A DNA stretch of 64,000 nt from Paraperibacillus esterisolvens (GCF_046237625.1 NZ_CP143545.1:1426001-1490000); one strand, 5' to 3'. Numbered from the stretch's first letter, positions 52,690 through 62,941 are shown. The notes: generated by a model from the letters alone, not told the origin. Translations and numbers: made by a program.

Positions 52690-53484
52690 ATGAAACAAAG
52701 AATAATTACCGGTGTTATTGCAGCAGCCATTTTTCTGCCAATAGTTATCTACGGTGGATTCACTTTACTTGCAGCTGCGTATTTATTAGGCACGATTGGT
52801 TTATATGAACTGATAAGAATGAAGAAGCTGGCGGTTTTCAGCATTCCGTCCATCCTGTCCTTTATAGGTCTTTGGGTGGTCCTTCTTCCGGAAGGGGGCG
52901 TGGCATTCCTGCAAAAAGGGGATTACACAAAAACCTCGGTGGTCCTGATCCTGGTCCTGCTTCTTCTGTCATATACTGTCCTCTCAAAAAACAGGTTTAA
53001 ATTTGAGGATGCAGGATTTTTGCTTCTGAGTGTCCTTTATGCGGGCATGGGCTTTTACTATCTGTATGAAACCAGGGCCCTGGACAATGGACTGGCTTAT
53101 CTGTTCTTTACACTGTTTACGATCTGGGCAGCGGATTCCGGTGCTTACTTCATTGGGAAAGCCGCCGGGAAAAACAAGCTGTGGCCTGAAATCAGCCCCA
53201 ATAAGACCATTGAGGGAGCCGTAGGCGGAATTGTCTGTGGACTCCTGGTTGCTGTAGTCTTTGCCTTATTTATCGACATACCAGAACCGCTATGGAAGCT
53301 TCTGGCCATATCGGTGTTTATCTCTGTTTTTGGGCAGATTGGGGATTTAGTACAGTCAGCTTACAAGAGAGTGTATGGGGTGAAGGACTCCGGAAAGCTG
53401 CTTCCGGGCCATGGAGGCGTGCTTGACCGTCTGGACAGCTTGATCTTTGTACTGCCCATCCTCCATCTGCTTCACTTCATTTGA
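52690..53484 (+). CDS. cdsA: Phosphatidate cytidylyltransferase (CDP-diglyceride synthase)
   Basis: Membrane enzyme making CDP-diacylglycerol from phosphatidic acid and CTP. The 264 residues have about seven to eight hydrophobic segments and the C-terminal family signature SAYKRVYGVKDSGKLLPGHG followed by GVLDRLDS. ATG 52690 with GGTGAGG upstream. Substrate chemistry is membrane lipid synthesis, downstream of uppS as in B. subtilis. Confidence 0.97.
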   Translation: MKQRIITGVIAAAIFLPIVIYGGFTLLAAAYLLGTIGLYELIRMKKLAVFSIPSILSFIGLWVVLLPEGGVAFLQKGDYTKTSVVLILVLLLLSYTVLSKNRFKFEDAGFLLLSVLYAGMGFYYLYETRALDNGLAYLFFTLFTIWAADSGAYFIGKAAGKNKLWPEISPNKTIEGAVGGIVCGLLVAVVFALFIDIPEPLWKLLAISVFISVFGQIGDLVQSAYKRVYGVKDSGKLLPGHGGVLDRLDSLIFVLPILHLLHFI

Positions 53485-53524
53485 AAGGGAAATACTACTG
53501 AAGGTTTTATAGGAGTTGAGTCCA

Positions 53525-54670
53525 TTGAAAAACATCAGTCTTTTGGGAGCGACCGGCTCCATTGGAACACAGACGCTCGATATCATCCGGGAAAATCCGG
53601 ATCAATTCCGTCTTACGGCCATCTCTTCCGGTAAGAATATGGAACTGACCAGGCAGATTATCCGTGAATTTTCACCAAAACTGGTTTCCGTCCAATCACA
53701 GGAAGACGGCATGGACTTGAAGCGTGAATTTTTAGGACAGGGCATATCCTTCACCTCCGGAGAAAAAGGACTTGTTGAAGCTGCATGCCATGCTGATACA
53801 GATATCGTTGTAAATGCTGTAATCGGAAGTGTGGGCCTAGAACCGACACTCCAGGCAATTGAGGAAAAGAAGGATATCGCAATAGCCAATAAAGAAACAC
53901 TGGTAACTGCCGGACATTTGGTAATGGATGCAGCAAAAAGGCATGAAATCCACCTCCTGCCTGTTGACAGTGAGCACTCAGCTATCTTCCAGGCGCTCCA
54001 GGGTGAAAATGATAAAAATATCGAAAGCCTGATTATCACCGCTTCCGGCGGCAGCTTTCGTGACAGGACCCGTGAAGAGCTGAAGAACGTAACAGTCGTT
54101 GATGCGCTGAACCATCCCAACTGGTCGATGGGCGCCAAAATTACAATTGATTCTGCGACCATGATGAACAAAGGACTGGAAGTCATTGAGGCACATTGGC
54201 TTTATGATATGCCTTACGATAAAATAAAGGTGCTCCTTCACAGGGAGAGCATAATTCATTCAATGGTTGAATTCCACGACTCAAGTATCATAGCTCAGCT
54301 GGGTACGCCAGACATGAGGGTGCCCATCCAATATGCCCTTACTTTTCCTGAGCGGCTTGCCATGCCGATGGCCAAGAGGCTCAGCCTGGCGGAAACGGGT
54401 ACCCTCCATTTTTCAGAAATGGATTACAAAAGGTTTCCAGCCCTTAGGTTTGCCTATGAAGCCGGCAGGGCGGGAGGCAGCATGACCTCGGTGCTGAATG
54501 CAGCCAATGAAGCGGCAGTCGCCAGGTTTTTGCGGGGCGAGGTTGGCTTCCTGCAAATTGAAGATTTGATAGAGAGGGCGCTTGAAAGGCACAATCTCAT
54601 CCATGCCCCTGATTTAACTGCAATCCGCAGCATAGATGCCGAGACCAGGGAATATGTGAACACTATATAA
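53525..54670 (+). CDS. dxr: 1-deoxy-D-xylulose 5-phosphate reductoisomerase
   Basis: Second enzyme of the MEP isoprenoid pathway, feeding UppS. The 381 residues show the NADPH motif GATGSIGTQTLD, AIANKETLVTAG, PVDSEHSAIFQAL, ITASGGSFRD and HPNWSMGAKITIDSATMMNK. TTG 53525 has TAGGAG nine bases upstream and gives the N-terminus MKNISLLG seen in homologues; TTG 53516 abuts the RBS and is rejected. Confidence 0.97.
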   Translation: MKNISLLGATGSIGTQTLDIIRENPDQFRLTAISSGKNMELTRQIIREFSPKLVSVQSQEDGMDLKREFLGQGISFTSGEKGLVEAACHADTDIVVNAVIGSVGLEPTLQAIEEKKDIAIANKETLVTAGHLVMDAAKRHEIHLLPVDSEHSAIFQALQGENDKNIESLIITASGGSFRDRTREELKNVTVVDALNHPNWSMGAKITIDSATMMNKGLEVIEAHWLYDMPYDKIKVLLHRESIIHSMVEFHDSSIIAQLGTPDMRVPIQYALTFPERLAMPMAKRLSLAETGTLHFSEMDYKRFPALRFAYEAGRAGGSMTSVLNAANEAAVARFLRGEVGFLQIEDLIERALERHNLIHAPDLTAIRSIDAETREYVNTI

Positions 54671-54690
54671 ATTAAAAGGTGGTTGATTAA

Positions 54691-55959
54691 GTGCAGACAT
54701 TGCAGACAGTGATTGCCTTTATCCTAATTTTTGGAGCTCTTGTATTTTTCCATGAGCTGGGCCATCTCGTCTTTGCGAAGAGGGCTGGCATTCTATGCCG
54801 GGAATTTGCAATCGGGATAGGGCCTAAAGTATTTTCAGCCAGGCGGAATGAAACTCTTTATACAATCAGGCTGCTGCCCATAGGCGGGTATGTCAGGATG
54901 GCTGGCGAAGATGCAGACATCGCTGAAATCAAACCGGGCTACAGGGTAGGGCTCATCCTGAACGCTGACAGCATAGTTGAAAAGATCATCATCAATAATA
55001 AAGAAAAATATCCGGACATCAGGATCATAGAAGTTGAGAGGGCGGATCTCGAGCACAGCCTAACAATTAAAGGGTATGAAGACGGAGATGACGAAGCACT
55101 CCAAACCTTCAAGGTCCATCCGGAAGCGATGCTTGTTGAAGACGGAATGGAAAACCAAATTGTCCCTTATGACCGCCAGTTCGGTTCGAAAACACTTGGG
55201 CAGAGGACCATGGCCATTTTTGCAGGACCGATGATGAACTTCCTGCTGGCAATCGTCCTCTTCTGGATCATAGGTGCGCTGTCCGGCATAGTCGTGGACG
55301 AACCTAAACTCGGTTCCTTGACCAAGGACGGAGCAGCTGTGAGTTCAGGCCTAAAGAAAAATGATTCGGTCCAATCCATAGACGGTACAGAGGTATCCTC
55401 ATGGATGGATATACAGGAAGCTATACAAAAGCATCCGGGGGAAGAGATTGCCTTTATAGTAGAAAGAGATGGCAAGACACTGGAAATCCCGGTTACACCG
55501 AAGGAAATTGTAAGGGAGAAGCAGAAGATAGGAGTTATCGGCGTATATCCGCCTGTAGAAAAGGACCCGTCCAAGGTGTTCGTCTCCGGCTTCACAGAGA
55601 CTTATTTCTGGACGAAGCAGATCGGAATTATGCTCGGGCAGCTGGTTACCGGCCAATTTACGATCGATGCCCTATCCGGGCCGGTAGGAATTTATAAGTC
55701 CACCGAGGAAGTCGCGAAGACGGGGGTCATCTCCCTGTTCAAATGGGCGGCAGTGCTGAGCATCAACCTTGGAATCATGAATCTGCTGCCAATTCCGGCA
55801 CTTGATGGGGGACGGCTGTTGTTCTTTGCCGTCGAAGCAGTGCGCGGCAAACCGATCGACCGCCAAAAAGAGGGAGTCGTCCATTTTATCGGCTTTGCGC
55901 TCCTTATGCTCCTGATGCTGGTCGTAACCTGGAATGATATCCAGCGCTTTTTCCTATAA
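54691..55959 (+). CDS. rasP: Regulated intramembrane protease RasP (site-2 protease)
   Basis: Zinc metalloprotease that cleaves anti-sigma factors and signal peptide remnants within the membrane. The 422 residues have HExxH at 21-25 (FFHELGHLVFAK), a PDZ domain (about 205-275), and the second metal motif NLLPIPALDGGRL, with about four membrane helices. The start is GTG 54691 with AAGGTGGTT upstream. It lies between dxr and proS as in B. subtilis. Confidence 0.97.
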   Translation: MQTLQTVIAFILIFGALVFFHELGHLVFAKRAGILCREFAIGIGPKVFSARRNETLYTIRLLPIGGYVRMAGEDADIAEIKPGYRVGLILNADSIVEKIIINNKEKYPDIRIIEVERADLEHSLTIKGYEDGDDEALQTFKVHPEAMLVEDGMENQIVPYDRQFGSKTLGQRTMAIFAGPMMNFLLAIVLFWIIGALSGIVVDEPKLGSLTKDGAAVSSGLKKNDSVQSIDGTEVSSWMDIQEAIQKHPGEEIAFIVERDGKTLEIPVTPKEIVREKQKIGVIGVYPPVEKDPSKVFVSGFTETYFWTKQIGIMLGQLVTGQFTIDALSGPVGIYKSTEEVAKTGVISLFKWAAVLSINLGIMNLLPIPALDGGRLLFFAVEAVRGKPIDRQKEGVVHFIGFALLMLLMLVVTWNDIQRFFL

Positions 55960-55978
55960 AGGAGAGCTTTAAGCTCAT

Positions 55979-56009
55979 GGGCAGAAGGAGGTCAAGTTTC
56001 CTTCTGCCC
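55979..56009 (+). terminator. Hairpin between rasP and proS, weak terminator
   Basis: GGGCAGAAGGA (55979-55989) pairs with TCCTTCTGCCC (55999-56009). The following sequence is only moderately U-rich, so partial readthrough is likely. Confidence 0.5.
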
Positions 56010-56046
56010 CGTAATTTTCTTGAATAAACAGATGGGGTGCTATTAG

Positions 56047-57747
56047 ATGAAACAAAGTATGACACTTATTCCTACACTGAGGGAAGTTCCGGCCGATGCA
56101 GATACGAAAAGCCATCAGCTGCTGCTGCGAGCAGGATTTATCAGACAGAATTCAAGCGGAGTTTACAGCTATCTCCCGCTCGCCAGGAAGGTTCTTCAAA
56201 AAATAGAAGGTGTTATCCGTGAGGAAATGGAAGCAGCAGATGCTGTCGAACTGCTGATGCCTGCCCTGCAGCAGGCGGAGCTTTGGCAGGAATCCGGCCG
56301 CTGGTATACATACGGCTCGGAACTGATGCGCCTGAAGGATCGAAATGAAAGGGAATTTGCACTTGGTGCCACCCATGAAGAAGTGATAACAAGCATCATC
56401 AGGGATGAAATTAAATCATATAAAAGGCTGCCGCTGGCCCTTTACCAGATTCAGACAAAGTTCCGTGATGAAAAACGCCCGCGTTTTGGACTTCTAAGGG
56501 GCAGGGAGTTTATCATGAAAGATGCGTACTCCTTCCATGCTGACCAGGAGAGCCTCGATGACACCTATGAGAAGATTTTTACCGCCTATAGCAATATCTT
56601 CCGACGCTGCGGACTCGACTTCAGGGCAGTTATAGCCGACTCAGGGGCAATGGGCGGCAAGGATACCCATGAATTCATGGTGCTTTCAGATATTGGTGAA
56701 GACACAATTGCCTATTCTGATACATCTGATTATGCAGCCAATATTGAAATGGCCCCTGTGACCGAAGACTATGAACGTCCGGCAGGGGAGGAACAGCCTC
56801 TTGAAAAGGTGCATACGGAAAATCAAAAATCAATAGAAGAGGTTGCGGCTTTCCTAAATACATCCAAACAAAATCTTATCAAATCACTTGTCTTTAAAGC
56901 AGACGATAAATATGTTCTGGTTCTGGTCAGAGGCGATTACGAGATCAATGATATCAAGCTGAAGAATCTGCTTGAAGCGTCTTCTGTGGAATTGGCCAGC
57001 CACCCCGAAGTGACAGAGGCGGCTGGATGCGAGCCGGGCTCTATCGGACCTGTTGGCATTTCCCGCGACCTTGAGATCATAGCAGATCATAGCGTCAAAT
57101 CTGTCCTGAACGGAGTCTGCGGAGCAAATACAGAGGATTATCATTATGTGAATGTAAATCCGGACCGTGATTTTACGGTTTCACGCTATGCTGATCTCCG
57201 CTTCATCCAAGAGGGTGACAAGTCCCCGGATGGCAGCGGGCTCATCAAATTTGCCAAGGGCATTGAAGTCGGCCATGTATTCAAGCTGGGTACGCGCTAC
57301 AGTGAAGCAATGAATGCTTCATTCCTTGACGAGAACGGCCGCTCACAAGCCATGATCATGGGCTGCTATGGTATTGGGGTATCAAGGACGCTGGCGGCTG
57401 TGGCTGAACAGTTCAATGATGAAAGAGGGCTCATCTGGCCGGCAAACCTCGCACCATTTACTGTGCATGTTATCCCGGTCAATGTTAAAGATGAAAGCCA
57501 GCGGACTCTTGCAGATGACATTTACAAGGAACTGAAGTCGTCCGGACTTGAAGTGCTGATTGATGACCGGCCGGAGCGGGCTGGAGTTAAATTTGCAGAT
57601 TCAGACCTGATTGGCATCCCGGTAAGAATCACAGCCGGCAAGAGGGCGGCCGAGGGTATCGTTGAAATCAAAATCCGCAAAACCGGCGAAACCATTGAAG
57701 CCGGTAAAGACGAACTCAAAGAAATAATCCAGAAACACCTGGTTTAA
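56047..57747 (+). CDS. proS: Prolyl-tRNA synthetase
   Basis: Class II synthetase charging tRNA-Pro. The 566 residues are of the bacterial type, with the catalytic core (LLRAGFIRQNSSGVYSYLPL; LGATHEEVIT; YQIQTKFRDEKRPRFGLLRG; FIMKDAYSFHAD), an inserted editing domain of the YbaK type (about 225-395, with LIKSLVFKADDKYVLVLVRG), and a C-terminal anticodon-binding domain. ATG 56047 is about ten bases after GGGGTG. Confidence 0.98.
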   Translation: MKQSMTLIPTLREVPADADTKSHQLLLRAGFIRQNSSGVYSYLPLARKVLQKIEGVIREEMEAADAVELLMPALQQAELWQESGRWYTYGSELMRLKDRNEREFALGATHEEVITSIIRDEIKSYKRLPLALYQIQTKFRDEKRPRFGLLRGREFIMKDAYSFHADQESLDDTYEKIFTAYSNIFRRCGLDFRAVIADSGAMGGKDTHEFMVLSDIGEDTIAYSDTSDYAANIEMAPVTEDYERPAGEEQPLEKVHTENQKSIEEVAAFLNTSKQNLIKSLVFKADDKYVLVLVRGDYEINDIKLKNLLEASSVELASHPEVTEAAGCEPGSIGPVGISRDLEIIADHSVKSVLNGVCGANTEDYHYVNVNPDRDFTVSRYADLRFIQEGDKSPDGSGLIKFAKGIEVGHVFKLGTRYSEAMNASFLDENGRSQAMIMGCYGIGVSRTLAAVAEQFNDERGLIWPANLAPFTVHVIPVNVKDESQRTLADDIYKELKSSGLEVLIDDRPERAGVKFADSDLIGIPVRITAGKRAAEGIVEIKIRKTGETIEAGKDELKEIIQKHLV

Positions 57748-57754
57748 CAGATTA

Positions 57755-57789
57755 GTCCAGGGAGCCTCCCGCTCCCTGGACTTTTTTTT
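57755..57789 (+). terminator. Strong Rho-independent terminator after proS
   Basis: GTCCAGGGAGC (57755-57765) pairs with GCTCCCTGGAC (57771-57781), followed by eight T. Confidence 0.93.
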
Positions 57790-57896
57790 GTGAAGGCGGC
57801 CAGAAGAAGATTTCCTTAGATATGCCTGAGTGAATCTGTCTTTTTGCCAGGATGAAAACATTGGTGGTTTTAACCGGTAGATGACTGCAGGAAGTG

Positions 57897-57905
57897 TGTT
57901 ATAAT
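57897..57905 (+). promoter_or_regulatory. Extended -10 promoter candidate for polC
   Basis: TGTTATAAT is an extended -10 (TATAAT at 57900-57905); the -35 is weak. It lies about 50 bp upstream of the polC start. Confidence 0.55.
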
Positions 57906-57955
57906 AACCTGTGCTATTAAACAAATTGTTTTATATGGGGGAGAGATTTATATAA

Positions 57956-60900
57956 ATGGATCAGCATCCATATCCAAAAAAACATAGATTTCAGCTCTTG
58001 CTCCAGCAGCTTGATTTAACTGAAGATGCATTTGTTAAACATTTTACCGATGCTGAAATAGAAAAGCTTTTTGTAGAACGGGAATCAAAAAAATGGCATT
58101 TTACCTTTAAACTGCCTGCCTTGATCCCCTGCAGTGTATATACCAGATTTTCTGTACAGCTCGTCCAGTCCTTTGCCCATATTGCCAAGGTATCCTTCTC
58201 GTTATCGGTAGAAAACCCGCAGCCGACAGAAGAACTGGTAAGGGAATATTGGAACAGCTGTATCAAAGAAATAGACGGGATGTCACCCGCGCTTTTGTCT
58301 CTATTGAACGAACAGATGCCTAAGCTTAAGGGCAATAAGATCGTCATTTCAGCGCGCAATGAAGCAGAAGCAGGGCAGCTGAAAAGGAAATATGCAGGAA
58401 TGATAGCCAATATCTATCAATCACTCGGATTTCCGATGTTTTCAATAGATCCGGAGGTAGCTCCGGAAGGAGAAAACAAGGATTATAAGCTTTTCCTTGA
58501 GCAAAAACAAAAAGAAGATCAAGAGCGGGGTCTTGCTGCACTTGTGGAAATGCAGAAAAAGGAAAGCGAGAAAGCCAGTGATGATGGTGCATTTGACGGA
58601 CCTCTTGTCATTGGATACAAAATTAAGGAAGATGCCGACTTCCGCAGGCTCGAAAATGTCATAGATGAAGAACGCCGCATCGCTATCGAGGGGTATGTAT
58701 TTGATGCAGAGACACGTGAACTGAGGAGCGGCCGGACTTTGTTGACCTTCAAGGTTACGGATTATTCAAGCTCAATCCTCGTGAAAATGTTTTCACGCGA
58801 TAAAGAAGATGCCGTCCAGCTGGCGAGAATCAAAAAAGGCATGTGGGTAAGGGTACAGGGAAGCATCCAGAACGATACCTTTGTCCGGGACCTGGTCATG
58901 ATTGCCAATGACATCAATGAAATCAAAGCCAAAGGCCGTTCTGACACTGCCCCTGAGAATGAAAAAAGGGTAGAGCTGCACCTTCATAGTCCGATGAGTG
59001 CCATGGACGCTGTTTCCTCTGTAGGCTCATTGGTTGCCCAGGCAAAAAAATGGGGCCATAAAGCTGTGGCAATCACCGATCATTCCAATGTGCAAAGCTT
59101 CCCGGAAGCATTCAGCGCGGGAAAGAAGAATGACATCAAAGTTTTATACGGACTAGAAGCGAATCTCGTAAACGACGGCGTGCCGATTGCATATAACCCG
59201 CAAAACAGGGTCCTGGCTGACGATACTTACGTGGTGTTTGATGTTGAAACAACCGGCCTTTCCGCTGTATATGATACCATCATCGAACTGGCAGCGGTCA
59301 AAATCCATGACGGGGAAATTATCGACAGGTTCGAGTCGTTCGCCAATCCGCATCATCCACTGTCTGCCACGACCATCGACCTTACCGGGATCACGGATGA
59401 TATGGTGGAAAATGCCCCGGAAGTGGATGAAGTGATTACAAAGTTCAAGGAATGGACAGGAAATTCCATTCTCGTTGCCCATAATGCAAGCTTTGATATG
59501 GGCTTCCTGAATGTCTGCTATAAAAAACTCGGATTTGGAAAGGCCCAGAATCCGGTCATCGATACACTTGAGCTAGGCAGGTTCCTTTATCCAGAAATGA
59601 AGAATCACCGCCTCAATACTCTTACCAAGAAGTTTGACATAGATTTGACCCAGCATCACCGGGCGATATACGATGCCGAAGCCACAGGGTACCTTATGCT
59701 CAAAATGCTGAAGGATTCACTGGAGCATGGAATTGAAAATCACAGCCAATTGAACGACAATATGGGCAAAGGGAATTCATACCAGCGCTCCAGACCTTCA
59801 CACTGTACACTTCTTGCAGTAAATGAAACCGGCTTGAAAAATATGTTTAAACTGGTGTCCATCTCACACCTTGAGTACTTTTACCGTGTGCCTAGAATCC
59901 CAAGATCTCTTCTTCAGAAGTATCGGGAAGGAATTCTGGTAGGCTCAGGCTGTGACAAAGGGGAAGTCTTTGAAGGAATGATGCAGAAATCCTTCGAGGA
60001 AGTTGAAGAAATCGCCGAATTCTACGATTATCTTGAAATCCAGCCCAAAGAGGTCTATGCACACCTGATTGAACTGGAATATGTGCGGGATGAAATATCC
60101 CTTGAAGGAATAATCAAAAATATCGTCAAGCTTGGCGAAAAAATGGATAAACCTGTGGCTGCAACAGGGAATGTCCATTATAAAGATCCAGAAGATAAGA
60201 TTTACCGCAAAATCCTGGTAAGCTCCCAGGGGGGCGCAAACCCGTTGAACAGGCATAAACTCCCTGATGTCCATTTCCGTACCACCGATGAAATGCTGCA
60301 GGCATTTTCCTTCCTCGGTGAGGAAAAGGCTAAGGAAGTGGTCATAAAAAATCCTAACGCGATCGCTGACAAAATTGAGGAAATCAAAGTCATTAAAGAT
60401 GATCTTTATACCCCTAAAATTGAGGGAGCGGAAGAAGAGGTCCGGGAAATGAGCTACAACATGGCCCGCAGCATCTACGGAGACTCACTGCCCGAACTGG
60501 TTGAAGCAAGGCTTGAGAAAGAACTGAAAAGTATTATTGGCCACGGCTTTGCCGTAATTTACCTTATTTCGCATAAGCTTGTTAAAAAATCTCTTAATGA
60601 CGGCTATCTCGTTGGATCGAGGGGATCGGTGGGATCATCATTTGTGGCGACCATGACGGAAATCACAGAAGTCAACCCGCTGCCTCCGCACTATGTCTGT
60701 CCGTCCTGCAAACATTCTGAGTTCTTTAATGACGGTTCCATCGGATCCGGCTTTGACCTGCCTGATAAAACCTGTCCGGAATGCGGCACCGCCTATAAAA
60801 AGGACGGCCACGATATCCCATTTGAAACTTTCCTGGGCTTCAAGGGAGATAAAGTTCCTGATATCGACTTAAACTTCTCGGGTGAATATCAGCCGCGTGC

Positions 60901-62278
60901 CCATAACTATACGAAGGAATTATTCGGTGAGGAGTATGTGTACCGTGCAGGTACAATCGGTACCGTGGCTGAAAAGACTGCCTATGGCTATGTGAAGGGC
61001 TATGCCTCTGATCATAATCTCCATATCCGCAACGCAGAAGTGGACAGGCTGGTGTCCGGCTGTACTGGTGTGAAACGGACCACAGGGCAGCATCCGGGCG
61101 GAATCATTGTTGTCCCGGACTATATGGAGATATTCGATTTTTCTCCGATCCAATTTCCCGCGGATGATAGGAATTCAGAATGGAAAACCACCCACTTCGA
61201 TTTCCATTCCATTCATGATAATCTGCTGAAGCTGGATATTCTCGGCCACGATGACCCGACCGTCATCAGGATGCTGCAGGACTTGAGCGGAATCGATCCG
61301 AAAACGATCCCTACCGATGATCCGGTCGTTATGAAGATATTCAGCGGTACGGAATCTCTTGGAGTAACCGAAGAACAAATTATGTGTAAGACCGGTACAC
61401 TCGGCATTCCGGAGTTTGGTACCAGATTTGTCCGGCAGATGCTTGAAGATACCAAGCCAACGACCTTTTCGGAGCTTGTCCAGATCTCTGGCCTCTCTCA
61501 CGGTACCGACGTCTGGCTTGGTAATGCGCAGGAACTGATCCATAACAAAATCTGTAACTTGAGTGAAGTTATCGGGTGCCGTGACGATATTATGGTATAT
61601 CTGATTTATCAGGGACTCGAACCTTCGCTTGCCTTCAAGATCATGGAATCGGTGCGTAAAGGAAAAGGGCTGTCTGATGAATTTGAAGCGGAAATGCGCA
61701 AGAATGAAGTGCCTGAGTGGTACATCGATTCCTGCAAAAAGATTAAATATATGTTCCCTAAGGCGCATGCTGCAGCCTATGTATTGATGGCTGTAAGGAT
61801 TGCTTACTTCAAAGTTCATCATCCGATCCTGTACTATGCCGCTTATTTCACTGTAAGGGCGGAAGATTTTGATATTGAGGCGATGACCAGGGGCTCACAG
61901 GCCATCAGGTCAAAAATAGAAGAAATCAATGCCAAGGGCCTCGACGCCTCGACCAAGGAGAAAAATCTGTTGACGGTGTTGGAACTGTCATTGGAAATGT
62001 GTGAAAGAGGATTTTCCTTCAAGAAAATCGATCTCTACAAATCACATGCCTCCGAGTTCATCATTGACGGCAATTCATTGATTCCTCCTTTCAACTCCCT
62101 GCCTGGACTCGGGACAAACGTGGCCCTGAACATCGTCCGTGCAAGGGAAGAAGGGGAATTCCTATCCAAGGAAGATCTTCAGCAGCGCGGCAAGGTATCC
62201 AAGACCATCCTTGAATATCTGGATAAACAGGGCTGCCTGGAATCCCTTCCAGACCAGAATCAATTGTCACTATTCTAA
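57956..62278 (+). CDS. polC: DNA polymerase III alpha subunit, PolC type
   Basis: Main replicative polymerase of low-GC Gram-positives, with built-in proofreading. The 1440 residues (normal is about 1437) include an N-terminal domain (1-225), an OB fold (about 230-330), a PHP domain (LHLHSPMSAMDAV) interrupted by the 3'-5' exonuclease (about 424-590, DVETTGLSAVYD), and polymerase palm and fingers with the zinc cluster (CPSC...CPECG), GSRGSVGSSFVA, and PDIDLNFSGEYQ. The C-terminus QNQLSLF matches the beta-clamp binding tail. ATG 57956 is a little far from GGGGGAGAG. Closed by a terminator. Confidence 0.99.
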   Translation: MDQHPYPKKHRFQLLLQQLDLTEDAFVKHFTDAEIEKLFVERESKKWHFTFKLPALIPCSVYTRFSVQLVQSFAHIAKVSFSLSVENPQPTEELVREYWNSCIKEIDGMSPALLSLLNEQMPKLKGNKIVISARNEAEAGQLKRKYAGMIANIYQSLGFPMFSIDPEVAPEGENKDYKLFLEQKQKEDQERGLAALVEMQKKESEKASDDGAFDGPLVIGYKIKEDADFRRLENVIDEERRIAIEGYVFDAETRELRSGRTLLTFKVTDYSSSILVKMFSRDKEDAVQLARIKKGMWVRVQGSIQNDTFVRDLVMIANDINEIKAKGRSDTAPENEKRVELHLHSPMSAMDAVSSVGSLVAQAKKWGHKAVAITDHSNVQSFPEAFSAGKKNDIKVLYGLEANLVNDGVPIAYNPQNRVLADDTYVVFDVETTGLSAVYDTIIELAAVKIHDGEIIDRFESFANPHHPLSATTIDLTGITDDMVENAPEVDEVITKFKEWTGNSILVAHNASFDMGFLNVCYKKLGFGKAQNPVIDTLELGRFLYPEMKNHRLNTLTKKFDIDLTQHHRAIYDAEATGYLMLKMLKDSLEHGIENHSQLNDNMGKGNSYQRSRPSHCTLLAVNETGLKNMFKLVSISHLEYFYRVPRIPRSLLQKYREGILVGSGCDKGEVFEGMMQKSFEEVEEIAEFYDYLEIQPKEVYAHLIELEYVRDEISLEGIIKNIVKLGEKMDKPVAATGNVHYKDPEDKIYRKILVSSQGGANPLNRHKLPDVHFRTTDEMLQAFSFLGEEKAKEVVIKNPNAIADKIEEIKVIKDDLYTPKIEGAEEEVREMSYNMARSIYGDSLPELVEARLEKELKSIIGHGFAVIYLISHKLVKKSLNDGYLVGSRGSVGSSFVATMTEITEVNPLPPHYVCPSCKHSEFFNDGSIGSGFDLPDKTCPECGTAYKKDGHDIPFETFLGFKGDKVPDIDLNFSGEYQPRAHNYTKELFGEEYVYRAGTIGTVAEKTAYGYVKGYASDHNLHIRNAEVDRLVSGCTGVKRTTGQHPGGIIVVPDYMEIFDFSPIQFPADDRNSEWKTTHFDFHSIHDNLLKLDILGHDDPTVIRMLQDLSGIDPKTIPTDDPVVMKIFSGTESLGVTEEQIMCKTGTLGIPEFGTRFVRQMLEDTKPTTFSELVQISGLSHGTDVWLGNAQELIHNKICNLSEVIGCRDDIMVYLIYQGLEPSLAFKIMESVRKGKGLSDEFEAEMRKNEVPEWYIDSCKKIKYMFPKAHAAAYVLMAVRIAYFKVHHPILYYAAYFTVRAEDFDIEAMTRGSQAIRSKIEEINAKGLDASTKEKNLLTVLELSLEMCERGFSFKKIDLYKSHASEFIIDGNSLIPPFNSLPGLGTNVALNIVRAREEGEFLSKEDLQQRGKVSKTILEYLDKQGCLESLPDQNQLSLF

Positions 62279-62289
62279 TGAGTTTAATA

Positions 62290-62335
62290 AATGAGGTTCA
62301 TAGCGGAAACTTGCTGTGAACCTCATTTTCTTTTT
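62290..62335 (+). terminator. Terminator after polC
   Basis: ATGAGGTTCA (62291-62300) pairs with TGAACCTCAT (62317-62326), plus AGC/GCT inside, followed by TTTC and TTTTT. Confidence 0.88.
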
Positions 62336-62456
62336 ATTAGCGAGGCTATCTATACAGGGTCATGGAGGCAGGGAAAAGATCATAAAGACCAAATCTGCTT
62401 GAATCTGAAGAGAAAAGGTTTCAAAAGGAGGATTAGATCCAAATGCCGCTCAGATT

Positions 62457-62755
62457 CAATGAGGAATGGTGGTAAATGAACCAGTAGAACCAAAAGTGTC
62501 TGGGAGGGATCTCATGAGAAATGGCCGCAAAAGATTCATTAGAACCAAAAACGGCTAAAATCTCATGAGAAATGGTCGCAAAAGATTCATTAGAACCAAA
62601 AACGGCTAAAATCTCATGAGAAATGGTTGTAAAGGACTCATTAGAACCAAAACAAGCTAAAATCTCATGAGAAATGGTTGTAAAGGAATCATTAGAACCA
62701 AAACAAGCTCAAATCTCACAATAAATGGTCGTAAAGGAATCCTGTTCATTAGGGT
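62457..62755 (+). repeat. 51-bp tandem repeat array (minisatellite) upstream of rimP
   Basis: Units starting ATCTCATGAG at 62509, 62560, 62611 and 62662, with a degenerate unit at 62713 and a diverged one from about 62457. Spacing is exactly 51 bp. Each contains the palindrome CTCATGAG, then AAATGG, a variable part, and TTAGAACCAAAA. The first three units read ATG to TAA as 14-codon micro-ORFs. No spacers differ between copies in CRISPR fashion. Function unknown. Confidence 0.9.
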
Positions 62756-62912
62756 TTATGCAAGTAGAAGAAATCAGGGAACTTTAAAATTTCCATGGAC
62801 AGCCTTTAGCGTATAAAGAAATTCCATGGCTTAACCTGCCGGCTAAAACATTGTACAAACCGCTCAGGACCCGTCTAAACCTGGAAATCCGGTTCGCAGG
62901 CATTCTTCAGAT

Positions 62913-62941
62913 TTGCATAAACAATCTGGTTATGGTATATT
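62913..62941 (+). promoter_or_regulatory. Sigma-A promoter of rimP-nusA
   Basis: -35 TTGCAT (62913-62918), spacer 17, extended -10 TGGTATATT with TATATT at 62936-62941. The predicted leader is about 150 nt. Confidence 0.72.

Noticed and set aside
62457..62755. Possible CRISPR array
   Set aside because: The 51-bp units are contiguous, without unique spacers of constant length between short repeats, and no cas genes are present.
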